Source: Ilumatobacter sp.
Lineage (GTDB): Bacteria > Actinomycetota > Acidimicrobiia > Acidimicrobiales > Ilumatobacteraceae
DNA length: 36,651 nt
Direction of reading: 5' to 3'
Assembly (NCBI RefSeq): GCF_030065885.1
Contig: NZ_JASJCS010000019.1
Span: 1-36,651, forward strand
A program made the position numbers and the translations under genes. The notes under the pieces are model-generated. The model worked only from the letters and a program-made list of their open reading frames with translations, made no database searches and was not told the origin of the DNA. Position 1 is the first letter of the stretch, and every line of letters begins with the position of its first letter. Positions 10,401-18,348 of the stretch are shown here, piece by piece.

Positions 10401-10503
10401 GCGCGAAGTCCTCGCTGGGGTGGAGTTGCAGTCCCTTCAGCACCGTGCCCGGCTGGGCGGCATCGCGACCGGCGGTCGAGGGGGAGCGTGCGGCGCCCGT
10501 CAT
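7486..10503 (-). CDS. eCIS baseplate protein, Afp12-like
   Basis: A 1005-aa protein. Residues 53-78 contain TDYNVHDPGITLLELACYA, then ITDLGYR, the conserved N-terminal segment of Afp12/Pvc12-type baseplate wedge proteins (a hallmark of these loci, found in some phage baseplates too). The C-terminal half has a repeated His/Arg-rich EHLLLRPR motif, then a helical end. The likely role is a wedge or scaffold protein that triggers sheath contraction together with the Afp11-like neighbour. The start was placed at the ATG 10503-10501, which overlaps the upstream stop (ATGA); an upstream in-frame ATG at 10539 would overlap the neighbour by 40 bases. No membrane segment is seen. Confidence 0.88.
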   Translation of the reverse strand: MTGAARSPSTAGRDAAQPGTVLKGLQLHPSEDFALLRKQGIEHIQRLGHRLWTDYNVHDPGITLLELACYAITDLGYRAGYDMADLLTDDERSGDESNFHTALSILTCDPVTFYDLRKRLVDIPGVRNAWVEANRTVTHRPGATRALNGLYDVLVELDDRVADRQPFTVGPVDRSRGSYVGTGDRAMRLRVRRPVRLVAASVYARERGTVVVRLTHGAETLDEVEHEVTVVKDKTRLELGFEVPAGSGYRLDCVGSSVELWHDFKGAPQRPTNRLPVAFGDGERDGQRDDAHYFFYDVEVDAAVANDGTGVRGLTALGVRNTVFERIHEDRNLGEEVVSVREASREEIAFCADIEVKPNADVEQVVVGIFTRLRRHVAPPVDFHTIDELLDAGRSADEVFDGPTLDHGFIDDEAFRETTQLCEVRVSDVIRLVMADDDVLSVKQAKLLSFVDGKLRTEAEWLLTLATDEFRSPVIAPARSKLVIYKDGLPYYPSRARLERLLEDAEPTLRGKLSDDERDLDVPVGRDRSVATFSPIQDELPANYFAGRRDVPDTLGPVREAQSKQLKGYLMFFEQLLANFLSQLSHVRDLFSWEVQDEPRTYYTQPVGEPEGWAHDLFGASARADLTATLETIIESRADAIERRDRFLDHLLGRFAEDFTEYSLLMYSRLLADDDTRVIDDKCRFLRNAPAISGGRGGAYDCRRPALDGSDNLSGLQRRVYALMGFRDATRRRFADARFTIEQDPGDDRWRFVVTDDDGIEIFRSDSGGCESHTTAEALLDLALTLGGDEQNYVKRSAGGHELHIWQGDRDCGVIGHTRNKQHTGRVIELFAERADAEGFHVVEHLLLRPRRPGDPLLAEQPFDPEEPNRIVVDDPYSFRVSVVLPSWPRRFQNVSFRRLIERTLRAGAPAHVLLRICWVTHDQMRSFEDAYEDWSKAHAALVAASAGLAGGPKATSAHRRTLARLIERLEGLVNVHPIARLHDPDALTGDAPAVTLNNTNLGTF

Positions 10504-13500
10504 CGCTTCGACAGCTCCTTGCCGAAGCACCAGCGGCACGGGTCGTGACCGGCCTCGATCCCGTCCGAGAAGCGGTCGAAGTACACCCGTCGCGACGGCG
10601 CGATCTCGTCGATCTGGCAGTTCGGCGAGCGGTTCTCACGGTCGTGCAGCTCGAGCGTTCTCGTGTTGCCGAGGAAGCGCTTCGGCGTCGGCGGCGGCTC
10701 ACCGGCGGGACTGGTGAGCTCGTCGCGGCAGCTCTCCAGGTCATGGACCACTTCGTGCGACTCGGCCGAGACGAGCACGGTGCTCGATCGGCTGGCGGTG
10801 GCCTCCTCGACGTCGTCGAGGACCGTGCCGTCGGCGAGGATGTGGTCGATCGTGAAGTCGGCGACGAAGTCGACGTAGTCGAGCTGCTCGACCATCTCGA
10901 GGATCCACGACCGGTGGATGCGGCCGCCGAACGAGAGGTCGGTCGAGGCGCCGTAGCGCCACGGCGACAGGAACCGGACGATGTCCTCGTCGAGCTGACC
11001 GGTGTAGTACCCGACGTCGCGACCTGCCTCGAATCGGACCCGGAACCGCGCCCGGACCTCCTCGAAGTCGGGGTCGGTCACGGTGATGTCGGCGAAGTCG
11101 GTCGCCAGCCCGACCAGGGTGCGACGGATCCGCTCCCGCGTGCCCACCGCGACGACCGGGCGGAGCGGATCGACGGCCGTGCGATTCCGCAGGTCGGGGA
11201 TCACGACGACGCGGACCTTGCCGGGGGCGTACTCGCTGGAGGCGTCGGTGTGGTTGATGCACCGCACCTTGTAGACCTCGGGGTAGTTCTCGAGCACGAT
11301 CCGCTCGTAGTCGAAGATCGTCACCGCCCTGTTCCGGTGGCGCAATCGTTCGCTGACGCGGACGAAGTGCTCGTCGTCGGTCTCGGCGACCCGCCCGCCG
11401 AACGATGCGGCTGGTTGGGTGATCGACTTGACGGCCGACCGACGGGTCACGAGCTTGGAGATGGTCGTCGCCGGCAACGGCGTTGCCAGCCGGGAGGGGT
11501 CGTTGCCCGAATCGCTGAACACGGCGGTGACTGCCTGGGCGACGATCGTCACGGCCCGGCACACCGAGGTCGGATCCCTGTCGACGCTCGCCTTGATCCA
11601 GTGGCGGCCGGCGGTCAGCACGCTGGACGCCGCGGTCATCGCGGCGGGCATGGCCAGCTTCACGATCCCCGACGTCGTCAGGTCGTTCGTCCCGTCTTCG
11701 AGCACCTCGTTGGCGGCGAAGTCGATCCATGATTCCTTGCTCAGATAGGACCAGCCGACCGTCGGCGCAGTGGCGCTCGTGGCGGCGGTGCCCTCGGCCA
11801 CCTGGATCAGCAGCGACACGTTCTGCTGCGGCTGGAGATCGTCGAGACCGATGTACAACGTGCCTGCCGCGGTCGTGCTGCGGGGCACGCCGTCGCCGTC
11901 GCGGACCGTCACGGTGAACTCGGGAAGCGTGCGGTCCACCGATGTGAGCCGCCGCACGCCGAACGGCCAGATCTGGAACACGGCGTCCGGCGCGGTCGTG
12001 GAGCCGGTCGTCGTCCTCGCCGCTGCGACCAGGTCGATGGTGTGGCTCGCTTCGTACCCGAGCTCGATCGCCTCGATCAGCGGTGTGTAGGGAGGCCTGC
12101 CGGGGATCGGCAAGCGGGCCAGCGTGTCGGCCGCGAAGGTGAACGTCTGATCTGCCTCCAACGGGTCGTTGCCGCCGATCTTGGTGCCCTTGGGCAGGGT
12201 GACCGACTTCCCTGCTTCGATCACGACCTGGAAGGTCGTCATCGCGCTGGCGTACTGGGCGTGCCGGAAGTCCTCCTGCAGCCGCAGCCGGATGAATCCC
12301 TGCTGCGTGGTCGGCTCGTACGACGAGACCTCGGCGAGATCGTTCCGTCGTGCGAGCAGCGGCTTCGCGGCGGGATCCACGGAGATCGTCTGGTCTGCGA
12401 GCGGCACGTCGTTGCCGGAGTCGAAGAGCGAAGCCTCCGAGGGCGAGGGCAGTGCGAGTCGCCAACTCCCGCGCTCGAGGATCTCGAGATCGACCTTGAA
12501 GCTGCTCGTTGCGATTGCCGGGCCCGGATAGTCCTCGTAGTGCGCCGCGAAGCCGATCGCGTCGCCCTCGTCGTTCCGGGGCAGATCGGCCCACGTGACC
12601 GTCAGGTCGACCTTGTCGAGCTGCTTGCGGAACACCTCGTCGCTGCCGACCAGGAAGTTGCTGTCGATCCGCGGGGTGGCCCCGAACGGCATGAACGGCT
12701 TGGCGGGGTCGATCGTGCCGGTGTCGTTCTCGAGCAGGAGGTCGGTGACGCCCTCGACCTCGACGTCGATCCGGACCGAGACGATCGTGCGTCCCTCGAG
12801 GTGGCGGTACGCGTACCCATCAGTCGTCTCGTCGAGGACGAACCGGAGGACGGGGGACGTGGTCGGGTAGCCGCCGGTCAACGTCTCGGCGTCGAAGCCG
12901 ACGATCGGATCGGCATCGGGCGCGAATTCCACCCGGAAGGCGATCGTCCCCGCGTTCTCGTCGATCTTCACGGCGCGCGACGTGAACGGGGCAGCCGCCA
13001 GTGTGCCCTTGATCCAGGCCTTCTCCCCGCTGGCCCGCACCGTCACGTGCTCCTCGAGATCCTGCTCCGCCGACGCAGCCCATGCGCCTCCCGCCGCCGT
13101 CGCGAGCGTCACCGTGACGGTCCGCGTTCCCTGCGCCAGGCGGAGCACCGGCGAGGCGACGGCGAAGCCGATGTCGGCGTGTGGCATCTCGTCGCTGCCG
13201 AACGTGTCCCAGCTCCCGTCCTCGCGAGTGATCTCGGCGCCCTTGCCGTCGGGCGAGTTCGCCGTGCCGGCGGCGTGGATGGCGACGACGATCGTGTCGT
13301 CGGTCTCGTCGGAGTCGACGTACACCGTCTTCAGCTCGCCGACCGACGCGGTGTTGACGACGAGATCGCTGACGGTCGCGAACGTCACGTCCTTGCCGTT
13401 GGCGTCCTTGCCCGCCTTCAACGCCGTTGCCGCGGGGAGCAGCGTGGGTTGTGCGTCGCGAGCGAGCTCGAAGACGACGTGCACGCGATCGGGCACCGCT

Positions 13501-14381
13501 GCGTTCCGGGCGAGGCGAAGCACCTTCTCGTAGTAGAACCGGAGATGCTTCGACGTCACCTCGTTCAGCCGGCTCCGGGCGTGGCGCAGCAGGACCAGGA
13601 ACGTCAGGAAGAGCGCGAGGTGTGGCTGGTGCCCCGGATAGTCCTCGAGCGTCTCGCGGAGGTATCGCGGTGCCTCGTCTCGCAGCGTGAGGAGCACCCC
13701 GTGGAACCGCTCGTACACCCGAGTCACCCGCCGGACGGCGTCGGCTCGGTCGGTCGTGACGTCGCCGGTCGGCAGGAACGACGCGTCCGCCTTCTCCGGA
13801 AGCTCTCCCCAGAGCCTGCTGTCGCCAGGTACGGCCGACGAGGGGGGCAGCAAGCCGTCGTCGAGCGCGCCCAATCGCAGGCCGTACGCCCAGGCCTCGC
13901 CGAGGGCCTCGGCGAGGGTGCCGTCGATGAAGCGAGCGAGCCGCGAGCGCAGCAGCAGCCCCTCGGTGCTCGCTCGATGCCACTCGTCGATCTGCTGGGC
14001 CACCGGCCACACCCGCCCGAGGAGCGCAGCGATGTCGCCGAGCGTGCCGTCGTCCGAAGCCGCGACAGCGGCATGCTCCTCGAACTCGGCGCGCCGATCG
14101 TCGACGTCGTACGCGCCGACGACGGCGACGAGCGTGCTGACGTCGCCGTCGATGAACCCCCGCCAGTCGCCGGCGGCGACCACCGAACCACTGCCCGCCC
14201 CGCCGGTCGGGATCGGGTAGTAGTCGAGATGCTCGGCGAGACGGCTGGCATACAGCAGGAGCTCCTCGACATCGCGCTCGTCGAGCGGCGCGTGACTGGG
14301 GGCCAGCGCAGCGACCAGGCGTTGCGCCTGGGTCGTGCCGTCCCGTGCGAGCGGGTTGCGGGGGGCGTCGCAGCGACTCAC
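10500..14381 (-). CDS. eCIS baseplate J-like protein, Afp11-like (GTG start)
   Basis: A 1293-aa protein. Residues from about 970 onward contain a segment typical of the baseplate J/gp6 family: SFGGRVAETDDEHFVRVSE, then RHRNRAVTIFDYERIVL and YPEVYKVRCINH. The middle is beta-rich with many repeated D-x-T motifs. The C-terminus has a cluster of cysteines (NCQIDE and CRWCFG). It would form the baseplate wedge ring with the Afp12-like protein. The start is GTG at 14381-14379, which overlaps the gp25 gene stop in a GTGA junction. The open frame continues to 14759, but that part is an Arg/Pro-rich shadow across the gp25 gene. Length is larger than phage gpJ proteins and within what is known for eCIS. 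Confidence 0.88.
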   Translation of the reverse strand: MSRCDAPRNPLARDGTTQAQRLVAALAPSHAPLDERDVEELLLYASRLAEHLDYYPIPTGGAGSGSVVAAGDWRGFIDGDVSTLVAVVGAYDVDDRRAEFEEHAAVAASDDGTLGDIAALLGRVWPVAQQIDEWHRASTEGLLLRSRLARFIDGTLAEALGEAWAYGLRLGALDDGLLPPSSAVPGDSRLWGELPEKADASFLPTGDVTTDRADAVRRVTRVYERFHGVLLTLRDEAPRYLRETLEDYPGHQPHLALFLTFLVLLRHARSRLNEVTSKHLRFYYEKVLRLARNAAVPDRVHVVFELARDAQPTLLPAATALKAGKDANGKDVTFATVSDLVVNTASVGELKTVYVDSDETDDTIVVAIHAAGTANSPDGKGAEITREDGSWDTFGSDEMPHADIGFAVASPVLRLAQGTRTVTVTLATAAGGAWAASAEQDLEEHVTVRASGEKAWIKGTLAAAPFTSRAVKIDENAGTIAFRVEFAPDADPIVGFDAETLTGGYPTTSPVLRFVLDETTDGYAYRHLEGRTIVSVRIDVEVEGVTDLLLENDTGTIDPAKPFMPFGATPRIDSNFLVGSDEVFRKQLDKVDLTVTWADLPRNDEGDAIGFAAHYEDYPGPAIATSSFKVDLEILERGSWRLALPSPSEASLFDSGNDVPLADQTISVDPAAKPLLARRNDLAEVSSYEPTTQQGFIRLRLQEDFRHAQYASAMTTFQVVIEAGKSVTLPKGTKIGGNDPLEADQTFTFAADTLARLPIPGRPPYTPLIEAIELGYEASHTIDLVAAARTTTGSTTAPDAVFQIWPFGVRRLTSVDRTLPEFTVTVRDGDGVPRSTTAAGTLYIGLDDLQPQQNVSLLIQVAEGTAATSATAPTVGWSYLSKESWIDFAANEVLEDGTNDLTTSGIVKLAMPAAMTAASSVLTAGRHWIKASVDRDPTSVCRAVTIVAQAVTAVFSDSGNDPSRLATPLPATTISKLVTRRSAVKSITQPAASFGGRVAETDDEHFVRVSERLRHRNRAVTIFDYERIVLENYPEVYKVRCINHTDASSEYAPGKVRVVVIPDLRNRTAVDPLRPVVAVGTRERIRRTLVGLATDFADITVTDPDFEEVRARFRVRFEAGRDVGYYTGQLDEDIVRFLSPWRYGASTDLSFGGRIHRSWILEMVEQLDYVDFVADFTIDHILADGTVLDDVEEATASRSSTVLVSAESHEVVHDLESCRDELTSPAGEPPPTPKRFLGNTRTLELHDRENRSPNCQIDEIAPSRRVYFDRFSDGIEAGHDPCRWCFGKELSKR

Positions 14382-14812
14382 ACCTGCAGCTCCGTTCCCT
14401 CGTCGAGGTAGAGCGGGTACACGAAGTTGGATCTGGTGTTCGTCGTGGCGATGACGTAGTCGAGCGTGACCTCGACGAGCCCGCGCTCGGGGACGTCCTC
14501 GAGCACGACGTCGTCGAGGATGATCCGAGGCTCGAAGTACAGGATCGCCACCTCGATCAGGTCGCGGAGGCTCGCGCGCAGCCCGACGTCGAGCGGTTCG
14601 AACACCATGTCGTGCAGATCGCAGCCGTACTTCGGCTGCATCACTCGCTCGCCGATGCGGGTGGAGAGCAGGATGGCGAGGCTCTGGCGGATGTCCTCCT
14701 CGTCCGACGCCATGACGACGGTCCTGGCAGCGCTGGGGAACGTCGGTGGGAAGGCCCATCCCGTGCCCAGGAACGACCGATCGTCGAGTGGCTGCTCCTG
14801 CGGTGTCGCCAT
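14378..14812 (-). CDS. gp25/GPW-like baseplate protein (Afp9-like)
   Basis: A 144-aa protein. Residues 35-135 match the GPW/gp25 family: DEEDIRQSLAILLSTRIGER, then VMQPKYGCDLHDMVFEPL, then an R-DLIEVAILYFEPRI helix and a beta hairpin with VEVTLDYVIATTNTRSN. The family links the sheath to the baseplate and nucleates contraction. It follows the VgrG-like gene by 11 bases with a GAAGGGAA ribosome-binding site, and its stop overlaps the GTG start of the baseplate J gene. Confidence 0.94.
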   Translation of the reverse strand: MATPQEQPLDDRSFLGTGWAFPPTFPSAARTVVMASDEEDIRQSLAILLSTRIGERVMQPKYGCDLHDMVFEPLDVGLRASLRDLIEVAILYFEPRIILDDVVLEDVPERGLVEVTLDYVIATTNTRSNFVYPLYLDEGTELQV

Positions 14813-14823
14813 CTTCGTTCCCT

Positions 14824-16575
14824 TCAGTTGAGCTGCACGACCGAGCCCTTGACGACGGTCGAGCCGCCGGACGTGAACTCGGCGCCCGAACTCCCGTCGG
14901 CAGCGAGCTGCGACTGGGCGGCGATCGTCACGTTGCTGCCCTCGATCGTGACGTCCCCGTCGGCCTGCAGCGTGAGGTCGCCCGCGCTCGTGACCGTGAC
15001 GCCGTCGCTCTCCATCGTGAGCTTGTTGCCGGACTCGTCCTCGACGGTGATCGCGCCGTCGTCATCGCTCAGCACGATCGTGTTGCCGTTCGGCGTCTCG
15101 ATCGTGACGACGAGCTTGTCGTCGTCGAAGAGCACCTTCAGCTCGCCCCTCGTGACCAGGCCCTTCTCGTGGTTGTCGTCGCTCGCCTCGATCGGCGCCG
15201 GCTTGGCGCTGCTGTTCATCATCCCGAGCACGACGGGATCACGCGGGTCGCCGCCCAGGAACCCGACGATCACCTCGTCGCCGATCTCGGGGAGGAAGAA
15301 GCTCCCGCGGTTCTCGCCGGCGTCCAGCGTCGCCACCCGCGCCCACACGCCTTCGCCCGTCACGTCGATCATCGGGATCCGGACCTGGATGCGATGCTCG
15401 CCGTCCGGATCGCCTTCGAGGGCGGTGACCAGTGCGACGTGGACGCCCTGCACTCCCGGCAGCAGACCGTTGGCCTCGCTGTCGACCACGTCGCGGGTGA
15501 CGCTGCCGAACGCATCGGGCGACAAGCCGAACTGGACGTCGGTCTCCCAGTTGCGGCTGCTGATCTCGTGGCGGACACCAGCGACCAGGGCTGTTCCCGT
15601 GAAACGGTCCCCCACGTCCTTCAGCTCGATCGTGTCGCCGGGTTCGATCGCGCCGAACCCCTGCACGCGGACCCGGCCCCGGACCTTGGCGAAGCCGCTT
15701 CGCAGGAGCTGCGCGTCGGCCCAACCCTGCAGCTCGTCGTCGGCCAGGATCCCGCCGTGCTTCAGCTCGAACGCGTCGAGCCCGACCACGTCGGCGAGGT
15801 CACCGGCATCGAGGTTGCCGGGCGTGACCGCGCCGGGGTCCGCGCCCTCGACCTCGGCGAGCTCCTGGTCGGCGGGGTTCCAGGCCGAGGACTGGACAGC
15901 CGCCAGTTGATCCCGGGCGTCGGCCGCGGCCTCGAACTCGAGCACGTTGCCGCCGTAGCCGACGACGAGCGCGGCCTCACCCGACGCGTCCGGCGCCTTG
16001 ACCTCGAGCGTCCCGTCCTTCGTCGCAACGAGCATCCCGTTCGCCTCGGCCCTCGTGAGGATGAAGTCCCAGTCGGTGGCGTAGTACTGCACCATCGAGG
16101 GGTGTGTCACCTGCGTCGTCGCGACATCGGGTGTCAGGCCGGCGTCCGAGCAGATCGCCTCGATGATGTCGGCGTCGGTCTCGTCGTAGAAGTAGCCGGT
16201 CTTGCGGCCGACGGTCAGCTTCACGGCCGCGTCGCGGCACTCGATGCACAGGGTCGAGGGTCGCCCGGCGGGGGCACGGAGCCCGTGACGGACGACGATC
16301 CCCTTGAAGATCACGTCCTCCTCGCCGTGGTAGCCGGCTGCGATCTCGATCTCGGTCCCGGGCACGAAGTCGTCGGCGTCGCTGGCCGGGAACTCGCGGG
16401 CCGCCACGTCGCCGTCGAACACGACGATCTCAGCCGCCGCCACACGGTTGAACGCCCGTTCGACGACGATCGACCGCACCTGGTACTCACCCTTGATCTC
16501 GGTACCGCCTGCGCTGATCGTGAACGACGGCCGGTCCGCCGGTGCCGCGGTCGGGACGAGTTGATCGTCGCTCAT
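14824..16575 (-). CDS. VgrG-like spike/hub protein (gp27-gp5 fusion, Afp8-like)
   Basis: A 583-aa protein. The N-terminal half is a gp27/gpD-like hub (PSFTISAGGTEIKGEYQVRS at 15-34, then TEIEIAAGYHGEEDVIFKG). A gp5-type OB-fold follows at about 377-450 (EGVWARVATLDAG, then FFLPEIGDEVIVGFLGGDPR). The last 100 residues are a repetitive beta region (GVTVTSAGDLTLQADGD, then VTIEGSNVTIAAQ) of the kind that forms the triple-stranded needle. The protein is expected to be the trimeric spike at the tip of the inner tube. The start is the ATG 16575-16573, overlapping the upstream LysM gene in an ATGA. A longer frame to 16911 is a shadow inside that gene. It probably carries the PAAR-like cap encoded at 21741-22130. 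Confidence 0.93.
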   Translation of the reverse strand: MSDDQLVPTAAPADRPSFTISAGGTEIKGEYQVRSIVVERAFNRVAAAEIVVFDGDVAAREFPASDADDFVPGTEIEIAAGYHGEEDVIFKGIVVRHGLRAPAGRPSTLCIECRDAAVKLTVGRKTGYFYDETDADIIEAICSDAGLTPDVATTQVTHPSMVQYYATDWDFILTRAEANGMLVATKDGTLEVKAPDASGEAALVVGYGGNVLEFEAAADARDQLAAVQSSAWNPADQELAEVEGADPGAVTPGNLDAGDLADVVGLDAFELKHGGILADDELQGWADAQLLRSGFAKVRGRVRVQGFGAIEPGDTIELKDVGDRFTGTALVAGVRHEISSRNWETDVQFGLSPDAFGSVTRDVVDSEANGLLPGVQGVHVALVTALEGDPDGEHRIQVRIPMIDVTGEGVWARVATLDAGENRGSFFLPEIGDEVIVGFLGGDPRDPVVLGMMNSSAKPAPIEASDDNHEKGLVTRGELKVLFDDDKLVVTIETPNGNTIVLSDDDGAITVEDESGNKLTMESDGVTVTSAGDLTLQADGDVTIEGSNVTIAAQSQLAADGSSGAEFTSGGSTVVKGSVVQLN

Positions 16576-17255
16576 GACTCGGCCTGACGGATGGGTGGGA
16601 ACCGGATCGTCTGCCCGACCTCGAGGCGGCGGAAGTCGTCGAGCCCGTTGATCGCAGCGACCTGCAGGTAGTACGACGGGTCGCCGTAGATCGTGGCGCA
16701 CATCAGCGTGAGGTGATCGCCCTCCTTGACCACCCTGGTGTGCGTGAGGTCGGGCGAGCTCTTGCGCTCCTGCTTGACGCGCAGGGTGTCCTCGACGTTC
16801 TCCGCGAACGTCGCACTCACCTTCGCCCGGAGCGGGCGACCGCTGGGTTCGAACAGCGTGTAGGTCATCTGGGCCGACTTGAGCACGCACCGCGACACGA
16901 GGGCACCCCACACGAGCCTGAGGTACATCGGGCGGTGGATCTCACCGTCGTGCTTGCCGGTCACCGTGAGGAAGCGGTCGATCGTCTTCGGCACGTCGAC
17001 CTTCGGCGCCACCGCACCTGTCCCGTCGAAGAGGAACTCGAACGTGTACTCCTGCGGCTTCACCTTGCCGAACACCTGCGGGCTGCCGGTGTCGCCCGCG
17101 CCCTGACGTGCGTGGTACTCCACGTCGTACTTCTGCGCGTAGGTGTTCGGGTTGAACATCACCTCGAACGTCTCGACGGGGCTGCCCGAGTAGTCGGCGA
17201 CCTTGAACGCCTCGATCCGCAGCTTCTCGAGCGTGCCCTTCTCCGTGATCGCCAC
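16572..17255 (-). CDS. LysM-containing baseplate protein (Afp7-like)
   Basis: A 227-aa protein with a GTG start at 17255. It begins with a conserved gp53/Afp7-type segment (EKLRIEAFKV, FEVMFNPNTYAQKY at 29-42) followed by a beta-rich body. It ends in a LysM-like module at about 168-222 (TRVVKEGDHLTLMCATIYGD, then GLDDFRRLEVGQTIRFPP). In contractile injection systems this protein joins the tube to the hub and baseplate. The LysM fold here is a structural module and need not bind peptidoglycan. It is 1 base after the DUF5908 gene and overlaps the spike gene by four bases. Confidence 0.9.
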   Translation of the reverse strand: MAITEKGTLEKLRIEAFKVADYSGSPVETFEVMFNPNTYAQKYDVEYHARQGAGDTGSPQVFGKVKPQEYTFEFLFDGTGAVAPKVDVPKTIDRFLTVTGKHDGEIHRPMYLRLVWGALVSRCVLKSAQMTYTLFEPSGRPLRAKVSATFAENVEDTLRVKQERKSSPDLTHTRVVKEGDHLTLMCATIYGDPSYYLQVAAINGLDDFRRLEVGQTIRFPPIRQAES

Positions 17256-17256
17256 G

Positions 17257-17415
17257 TCAACGCTCCTGCTGCCGGCGCAAGACGTCGAGCACCTGCTCGA
17301 CGCACTCGGCGACGATCTCGTTGCGCGAGTCCTCGGTCGGCGCCGCCTCCTTCGCCGGGGCGTCGTCGGATCCGACCCTCGCCCGGATCACCAGCTCTCT
17401 GATCTCGATCGGCAT
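17257..17415 (-). CDS. DUF5908 small eCIS protein (Afp6-like)
   Basis: A 52-aa reading frame from ATG 17415-17413. It opens MPIEIRELVIRARV, the N-terminal signature of the DUF5908 family, then a charged acidic linker and an amphipathic helix (NEIVAECVEQVLDVLRRQQ). Genes of this size are characteristic of eCIS loci between the tube and LysM genes, as here. The role is not established; Afp6 is an eCIS component of unclear place. It is easily missed because it lies inside a long shadow frame. It starts 2 bases after the tube gene. Confidence 0.85.
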   Translation of the reverse strand: MPIEIRELVIRARVGSDDAPAKEAAPTEDSRNEIVAECVEQVLDVLRRQQER

Positions 17416-17417
17416 GG

Positions 17418-17849
17418 TTACACCTTTCGGAACTTGCGGTACGCCAACTCGAGTGACTCGATCGCCAGCGCGTTCTGCTGAGCGTTGAACGTCGAGACCG
17501 ACCACTTGAGCGGGTACGCGCCCGTGAATGTCCAGGTGAGGATCGGCTCGTGCGCCTCGTCGAGCAGCGACACCTCGACGTCGCGCGGGTCGAAGACGAA
17601 CTCCTCGATGGCCTTGCGACACCAATCGGACAGGCCCGAGCTGGCGACGATCCCCCGCTTCAGCACGAGGTTGCCGTACTTGGCGCCGGTCGGCAGCCGA
17701 TGGACGTACTCGTTGAGGCCGCCTTCGCGGAACTCCTCGACGCCCACCTCGGCCGAGAGCCCCGACACCTCCTGGAAACGCGCGTCGACGTCGTCGGACT
17801 GACCGCCGACGCGCACCTCGTAGTGGAACGCAACCGCGAGGTCGGTCAT
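17418..17849 (-). CDS. eCIS inner tube protein, second copy (gp19-like, Afp5-type)
   Basis: A 143-aa protein (ATG 17849; an adjacent GTG at 17852 is also possible). It is a phage T4 gp19-like tube protein: FHYEVRVGGQ, then FQEVSGLSAEVGVEEFREGG, NEYVHRLPTGAKYGNLVLKRG, and a C-terminal FNAQQNALAIESLELAYRKF. It has the same architecture as the copy at 17862-18290, with the Afp5-like GVEEFREGGLN loop. Two tube paralogues are usual for the Afp family: one forms the tube and one its tip or hub-proximal ring. Next gene is 2 bases away. Confidence 0.93.
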   Translation of the reverse strand: MTDLAVAFHYEVRVGGQSDDVDARFQEVSGLSAEVGVEEFREGGLNEYVHRLPTGAKYGNLVLKRGIVASSGLSDWCRKAIEEFVFDPRDVEVSLLDEAHEPILTWTFTGAYPLKWSVSTFNAQQNALAIESLELAYRKFRKV

Positions 17850-17861
17850 CACGAGGGCCGA

Positions 17862-18290
17862 TCAGGCGTTCTCGATGGTCAGGCCCTCGTGCGCCAACTC
17901 GAGCGTCTCGATGGCCGACTCGTTGCCACTTGCCTTGAGGTCGGGTGCAGTGATCTTCGTCGGCCAGGCGTTCTTGACCTTCCACGTCATCACCGGTGCG
18001 TGCTCCTCGTCGAGGAGGCTGATGATCACGTCGCGACGCTCGATCTTGTTGAGCTTGATCGTGTTCAGCCACTCGTAGAACTCGTTGTCCCCCGAGAACA
18101 CCCCACGCTTGAGCGTGATGTTGCCGAACTTCTTGAGCCCGGGCATCTTCTGGACGGTCGCCTCCGGTTCGGTGCCGTCTCGGTACTCGATGACCTGCGC
18201 CTCGTAGTTGAGTCCGGTGACCTCGGAGAAGGCCAGCTGCGTCCCTTGCCAGTCGACCTGGAAGTGGAACGCCGGGAGTGGATACGTCAT
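17862..18290 (-). CDS. eCIS inner tube protein, first copy (gp19-like, Afp1-type)
   Basis: A 142-aa protein: PAFHFQVDWQGTQLAFSEVTG, then QVIEYRDGTEPEATVQKMPG, NITLKRGVFSGDNEFYEWLN, and C-terminal GNESAIETLELAHEGLTIEN. The pattern is that of the hexameric inner tube subunit through which cargo is translocated. Its ribosome-binding site is AGGTAAC just before the ATG. The spacing is 58 bases after the sheath gene, the longest interval inside the structural block apart from the gap at 21475-21740. The protein is the best candidate for the main tube subunit, because it directly follows the sheath gene as in most phage and eCIS loci. Confidence 0.93.
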   Translation of the reverse strand: MTYPLPAFHFQVDWQGTQLAFSEVTGLNYEAQVIEYRDGTEPEATVQKMPGLKKFGNITLKRGVFSGDNEFYEWLNTIKLNKIERRDVIISLLDEEHAPVMTWKVKNAWPTKITAPDLKASGNESAIETLELAHEGLTIENA

Positions 18291-18348
18291 GTTCAGTTAC
18301 CTCTCGTCCGTGAGCCACCGAAGTTGGCTCGGCTGCGACTTGGAGCCC

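Noticed and set aside
12042..16587. Two long plus-strand frames across the baseplate J, gp25 and spike genes
   Set aside because: No ribosome-binding sites and no domain; they mirror minus-strand genes with clear phage-baseplate motifs.
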